Shown: positions 30,020 through 32,918 of the stretch, one piece after another
Layout of the letters: each line of letters begins with the position of its first letter
Numbering within the stretch: position 1 is the stretch's first letter
From: a virus
DNA length: 32,918 bases
Direction: 5' to 3' (one strand)
IMG/VR virus record: IMGVR_UViG_3300035698_005819
Location: 1 to 32,918 of that record
The notes under the pieces: model-generated
Told to the model about the DNA's origin: nothing
The model's database searches: none
The model's input: the letters and a program-made list of their open reading frames with translations, nothing else
Made by a program: the position numbers and the translations under genes

Positions 30020-30263
30020 AGTAAATCCCCAACCTTTTCTTTAGCAGCTTTATCTCATGGTGACTATTTAGTATATCTTCTTGCATGCGCACAAAATATT
30101 CTTCTAAATCCTCAAAAGATGACCGATAATCTATATAATCAGGGGCTACTGCTATAACGTTTATAAGACCACATGAGGGGCAACGGAATTCCAATCTTTG
30201 AATATGAGACATCTCAGAAGGATCTGTATTTTCATCTAAAGAAAAGTAATTATTCCTTTTCAT
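30009..30263 (-). CDS. Hypothetical protein with Cys-x-x-Cys, 84 aa
   Basis: Starts at ATG 30263 (TGGAGAG upstream), overlapping the previous micropeptide's stop as TGATG. It has Cys-Pro-Ser-Cys-Gly at about residue 28, a half zinc site that would need a dimer or other ligands, followed by an acidic helix and a basic C-terminal helix. The family was not recognised. Confidence 0.6.
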   Translation of the reverse strand: MKRNNYFSLDENTDPSEMSHIQRLEFRCPSCGLINVIAVAPDYIDYRSSFEDLEEYFVRMQEDILNSHHEIKLLKKRLGIYYAT

Positions 30264-30334
30264 CACTTACTCTCCATTGCTACTACTACAAATATAAGTA
30301 TTAATGTAAACATTATAATATAAAAACTAATCAT
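30263..30334 (-). CDS. 23-aa single-pass membrane micropeptide
   Basis: A frame from ATG 30334 has GGGAGGGG just upstream and encodes a nearly all-hydrophobic peptide ending Met-Glu-Ser-Lys. It fills the gap between two genes and shares TGATG with the next one. It may be functional, or may only couple translation. Confidence 0.5.
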   Translation of the reverse strand: MISFYIIMFTLILIFVVVAMESK

Positions 30335-30336
30335 AA

Positions 30337-30747
30337 CTACCCCTCCCATATTATCATCTCTACTCTACCATTGCCTTTATCTACGCATACAAAGTCATCA
30401 GATGTATGCTGTATAAAATTTATATTATCATCTTTAAATACATTGAAGTCTACCAAAGCATCACAAGCAAACTTATCAGCCATACCTGTCCAGTTTCTAA
30501 GGTCTACTTTTCTGTTAGAATCAGCATAGAACTTATAGGCTATCTTAGGTCTAAGGAAAGCCATTGCCCAATCAAGTCCTATTTGATCCTCTATTATCTT
30601 TTTATACTTAGCCTTTATTTTTGTTATAACCTGTGGATGGGCATTTCTCCACCAATTTAAACTTATAGGATAATTCTTGCCTCTAGCAGTCTTACTTATC
30701 TTCAGGTGAAGGGGTAAGATTAGGGTCAATACTCTATCATGCTTCAT
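30337..30747 (-). CDS. RusA-like Holliday junction resolvase
   Basis: The protein has 136 residues. The C-terminal half has Lys-Val-Asp-Leu-x-Asn followed by Cys-Asp-Ala-Leu and then Lys-Asp-Asp-Asn. This parallels the RusA pattern Asp-Leu-Asp-Asn...Asp-Ala-Leu...Asp-Asp that carries the catalytic acids. The second Asp of the first motif is Arg here, so the active site is either variant or the alignment is shifted. RusA cleaves four-way junctions, and in phages it resolves branched DNA before packaging. The length fits the family (120-140). It lies among DNA-metabolism genes. Confidence 0.65.
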   Translation of the reverse strand: MKHDRVLTLILPLHLKISKTARGKNYPISLNWWRNAHPQVITKIKAKYKKIIEDQIGLDWAMAFLRPKIAYKFYADSNRKVDLRNWTGMADKFACDALVDFNVFKDDNINFIQHTSDDFVCVDKGNGRVEMIIWEG

Positions 30748-30749
30748 AG

Positions 30750-30935
30750 TTAACTCTTAAATATAATAGGTAATACAAATACCATAAAGATATTTAGTAA
30801 ACCATAACCAATTTGCATAGCCCCAGCACTTTGTTGTACAGGTGTACCTGCTATAACATACAATGTTCCAGCCAATATCTGACCAGAAAATAGTACCTTA
30901 AATATCCACCCACCTATAACTAATATCATTGCCAT
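30750..30935 (-). CDS. Small membrane protein, two segments
   Basis: The protein has 61 residues, almost entirely hydrophobic with two stretches (about 3-25 and 38-58) separated by a Pro-Val-Gln-Gln turn and few charges. It overlaps the stop of the SprT-like gene by one base. The function is unknown. Confidence 0.6.
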   Translation of the reverse strand: MAMILVIGGWIFKVLFSGQILAGTLYVIAGTPVQQSAGAMQIGYGLLNIFMVFVLPIIFKS

Positions 30936-31270
30936 TATTTTGGCCTCACAATCTCTTTATCTAGTAACTTCATGATTAAAAACTCTTGTACCTCAGTAAA
31001 CAACTTGCCATGATTCATAGGTTTATGATACATGAATTGTAACCAATGAACTATCTCATGAAGCATAGTATCCTCAAAGTCTGAGCTAAACCCACCATCA
31101 CAAGAATGAATATAAGAATTATAAACCTTAGTCTTAGGGTCATAATCTGCCTCTGTAAGTCCTACAGCTTCAGTACCCTTCATGTTATACTTACTATCAC
31201 CAACTACAAAGCTATTACTTGGTACGCTATAAAGTTCTAAGTGAGCTATACGTTTTTTCTTTGCTGTCAT
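30935..31270 (-). CDS. SprT-like zinc metallopeptidase
   Basis: I start at ATG 31270 because GAGGAG lies about 10 bases upstream. The protein has 111 residues. Leu-His-Glu-Ile-Val-His supplies a His-Glu-x-x-His zinc and catalytic motif in a helix, followed about a dozen residues later by Asn-His-Gly-x-x-Phe, the third-ligand pattern seen in SprT/Spartan-like proteins. A beta-rich N-terminal part precedes it. Related proteases act on DNA-protein crosslinks. The neighbouring nuclease and ligase genes fit DNA maintenance, but the substrate is not shown by the sequence. Confidence 0.7.
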   Translation of the reverse strand: MTAKKKRIAHLELYSVPSNSFVVGDSKYNMKGTEAVGLTEADYDPKTKVYNSYIHSCDGGFSSDFEDTMLHEIVHWLQFMYHKPMNHGKLFTEVQEFLIMKLLDKEIVRPK

Positions 31271-31722
31271 TAGTAATGCTCCTCTATGTATTTGCAAGCC
31301 TCAGCTAAAGACGTTACATTCTTAGTTACACCGTAGTTTCTATATTTATCTTCAACATCAAAGCAATGAAACTTCTTAGTCTGTCTGATTATCTGTATGA
31401 TAGGGACTTTCTTATCTCTAAGTTTATTCATAGCCTTAGTGAACCCTATCTCTTGGTTAGTACCCTTCCCCATTATCGTAGCTCCGTTGATGTTCATACC
31501 AAAATGGTAGAAATCAACTATCAGAATATCAGATTCTAATAAAGCGTCTAAGTCTATCTTCTCCTGTATCAGATGATTACCAGCTTGGTTGTTCTCTGGT
31601 ATCCAGATCTTAAACTTGTCGCTAATCATACTTTGACATTCATTGGCCCTACGTCCACAGTCATCAATTAAACCTTCTCCGTTTAATTCCATAGGATGGC
31701 TGTAGTATACCTGCTTAGACAT
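31270..31722 (-). CDS. Nucleoside 2-deoxyribosyltransferase-like protein
   Basis: The protein has 150 residues from ATG 31722 (AAGGA upstream). A GTG at 31773 would extend it by 17 residues. Val-Tyr-Tyr-Ser-His-Pro-Met at the N-terminus, Ser-Asp-Ile-Leu-Ile-Val-Asp in the middle and Met-Gly-Lys-Gly-Thr-Asn-Gln-Glu-Ile-Gly-Phe further on match the nucleoside deoxyribosyltransferase fold, where the late Glu is the nucleophile. Such enzymes swap bases on deoxynucleosides, and phage relatives may act in nucleotide salvage or in signalling. An exact role is not assigned. Confidence 0.65.
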   Translation of the reverse strand: MSKQVYYSHPMELNGEGLIDDCGRRANECQSMISDKFKIWIPENNQAGNHLIQEKIDLDALLESDILIVDFYHFGMNINGATIMGKGTNQEIGFTKAMNKLRDKKVPIIQIIRQTKKFHCFDVEDKYRNYGVTKNVTSLAEACKYIEEHY

Positions 31723-31800
31723 CTGAGGTGTCCTTATAGGGGCAAAACTTGGATGCGCTGCAATATCCCTCACATCTAGTATTAACTCCAGGTCTTACTA

Positions 31801-32553
31801 CTACTGAATGACCTTACCTTTTTCATCTACTAAGGCTTGGCATTCCTCTTCAGTATCAAATAACTTTACAGCAGACTTTCTACCCTCTTTCATACAAGCA
31901 TATACAGTAGGTTTAGCCCATCTCTCCGTAGGAGTACAAGCTACAGCCTCTTCAGCAGTATGAGCTTTGATTCTACTATCTAAGTATTCCTTCTGAATTG
32001 ACTCTTCCCATAGAGGGATGTCAATGACCTGTACTGGACACTGAGGATAATCTGCACTGTTAGCTCTACCCTTAGACCAATCTCTTAGTATAGCGACTAT
32101 CTGTAGCTTCTTAACTTCAACACCATTTTGTCTGCAAAGATAGGCTAGAAGATTACATTGATGAATCCACTCAGGTTTTACTTTACCAACTACAGACCAG
32201 ACTGAAGTTACTTTATAATCACTGATAGTACCACCATCAATTAAATCTGCTTGTCCTGAAATCTTAAATCCTCCAGCTTCCAAGAACATCCTTTTCTCTA
32301 CAGATACACCCTCATCAGCACTATGCTCAAGAATACCATGAACTGCACTACCTATAACAGACCAGATCCTGTCAGTTACATCCTCTTCTATCTCCTCATA
32401 ATGTTCTTTAGTTAGCCTATTTATTAGAGGTGGATTGATTAGCTGCGTAACAGATAAATCTGTATCTCCTCTTCCATCACTATAACCCTTGTCAAAACCT
32501 TTTACAGCATTGACAATAGGTGAAGGTAAATTGTTTTTATTAGTTATTTTCAT
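31801..32553 (-). CDS. PD-(D/E)XK exonuclease (Cas4/RecB-like)
   Basis: The protein has 250 residues from ATG 32553, which overlaps the upstream stop as ATGA. Gly-Ser-Ala-Val-His-Gly-Ile-Leu-Glu (about residues 70-80), Gly-Gln-Ala-Asp-Leu-Ile-Asp and Ser-Asp-Tyr-Lys follow in the order of a PD-(D/E)XK core (His, Asp, Asp-x-Lys). A Gln-Cys-Asn-Leu-Leu-Ala-Tyr helix comes after, similar to RecB-type nucleases. The C-terminal iron-sulphur cysteines of Cas4 are not clearly present. It probably acts in replication-associated recombination or host DNA breakdown. Confidence 0.8.
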   Translation of the reverse strand: MKITNKNNLPSPIVNAVKGFDKGYSDGRGDTDLSVTQLINPPLINRLTKEHYEEIEEDVTDRIWSVIGSAVHGILEHSADEGVSVEKRMFLEAGGFKISGQADLIDGGTISDYKVTSVWSVVGKVKPEWIHQCNLLAYLCRQNGVEVKKLQIVAILRDWSKGRANSADYPQCPVQVIDIPLWEESIQKEYLDSRIKAHTAEEAVACTPTERWAKPTVYACMKEGRKSAVKLFDTEEECQALVDEKGKVIQ

Positions 32554-32828
32554 TCGTCTATTCCCCAATCTATTTCTTCATCATAGTCATCCTTCTTCTC
32601 TTCTACTTTTCTCTCTATAGATCTATCCTCTAAGTTATCCCCAAGGTATTTATCTATAGACTCCTCACAAGATCTCTTAGTCTTAAATCTAGTAGGGCAT
32701 CTATAGTCCTCTGGTTGAGATGTAATAACTATAAAATAGTATCTGCCATTAGCTCCAGAAGATTCTTTAGCTTCTATAGAGGTTATATGGTTCTCATTGA
32801 ATCTCAGGCCATCAATTACTATAAACAT
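32550..32828 (-). CDS. Hypothetical protein with acidic tail, 92 aa
   Basis: The protein has an N-terminal beta-rich domain (~60 residues) followed by a strongly acidic tail ending Ile-Asp-Trp-Gly-Ile-Asp-Glu, reminiscent of the protein-interaction tails of single-stranded DNA-binding proteins, though no OB-fold can be confirmed. It is joined by overlaps to the ligase end (TAATG) and the nuclease start (ATGA), so it is probably part of the DNA replication or repair unit. Confidence 0.6.
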   Translation of the reverse strand: MFIVIDGLRFNENHITSIEAKESSGANGRYYFIVITSQPEDYRCPTRFKTKRSCEESIDKYLGDNLEDRSIERKVEEKKDDYDEEIDWGIDE

Positions 32829-32918
32829 TACTCTCCCTCTCTTATCCTTAACCCAATAGGGAATCTTGGAATACCATATTTAGTTAAGTTCTGATATTGT
32901 ACTGTCAACTGCTTACCA
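32828..32918 (-). CDS. ATP-dependent DNA ligase, C-terminal fragment
   Basis: Twenty-nine residues before the stop are visible: Gly-Lys-x-Leu-Thr-Val-x-Tyr-Gln-x-Leu-Thr...Gly-x-Pro-Arg-Phe-Pro...Ile-Arg. This is the characteristic end of the OB-fold of ATP-dependent DNA ligases. The rest lies beyond the right edge. The stop overlaps the next gene as TAATG. Confidence 0.72.
   Translation of the reverse strand, partial: GKQLTVQYQNLTKYGIPRFPIGLRIREGE

Noticed and set aside
31773-31777. ATG at 31777-31775 after GGAG upstream of the deoxyribosyltransferase-like gene
   Set aside because: The codon after it is a TGA stop, so it cannot encode a protein; it may at most affect initiation nearby.

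Overview
The window is part of the genome of an AT-rich tailed bacteriophage, most likely a short-tailed (podovirus-like) Caudoviricete. It has terminase small and large subunits, a portal, a scaffold, a major capsid protein resembling the N4 gp56 family, a head-tail adaptor, a tail-nozzle-like protein, a fibre, large internal (ejection) proteins and a lysis cassette. I see no tape-measure, tail-tube or sheath gene. Predicted lipoproteins and a T7-lysozyme-like amidase fit a Gram-negative host, but that is inference. No rRNA, tRNA or CRISPR array was seen.

Layout. (1) Positions 1-3245, minus strand: a tightly packed leftward operon of very small genes driven by a near-consensus promoter at 3279-3307. 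It includes a 40-residue zinc ribbon, a lipoprotein with a transglutaminase-like fold, and at the left edge an open-ended protein made of tetrapeptide repeats whose GC-rich 12-bp DNA repeat stands out sharply. (2) About 3310-4176: a non-coding AT-rich region with 23-bp iterons, inverted repeats and a small palindrome. It is a candidate origin and control region between leftward and rightward genes. (3) 4177-26706, plus strand: two micro-ORFs, packaging, head, a block of carbohydrate genes inside the head module (DegT-type aminotransferase and three glycosyltransferase genes), tail, ejection and lysis genes. (4) 26696-32918, minus strand, convergent with (3): small membrane proteins, a nucleotide-sugar block (UDP-GlcNAc 2-epimerase-like, UDP-sugar dehydrogenase-like, hexapeptide N-acetyltransferase), then DNA-metabolism genes (RusA-like resolvase, SprT-like metallopeptidase, deoxyribosyltransferase-like protein, PD-(D/E)XK nuclease, C-terminus of a probable ATP-dependent DNA ligase).

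The most striking feature is that the aminotransferase in the head module and the three sugar enzymes in the leftward arm correspond to four of the five steps of the WbpA/B/E/D/I-type route to UDP-diacetamido-mannuronic acid. The missing step is the WbpB-type 3-dehydrogenase. Together with three glycosyltransferases placed between capsid and adaptor genes, this suggests that the phage makes and transfers its own unusual amino-sugar acid. Possible acceptors are its capsid or decoration protein, or the host surface. This is an inference from family resemblance and position.

Leftward genes run off the left edge and enter from the right edge. If the complete genome is circularly permuted, these could be one long early transcription unit interrupted by the window ends. 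Many short genes were placed by hand from Shine-Dalgarno motifs and stop/start overlaps, and several longer ORFs were given downstream starts on the same basis.
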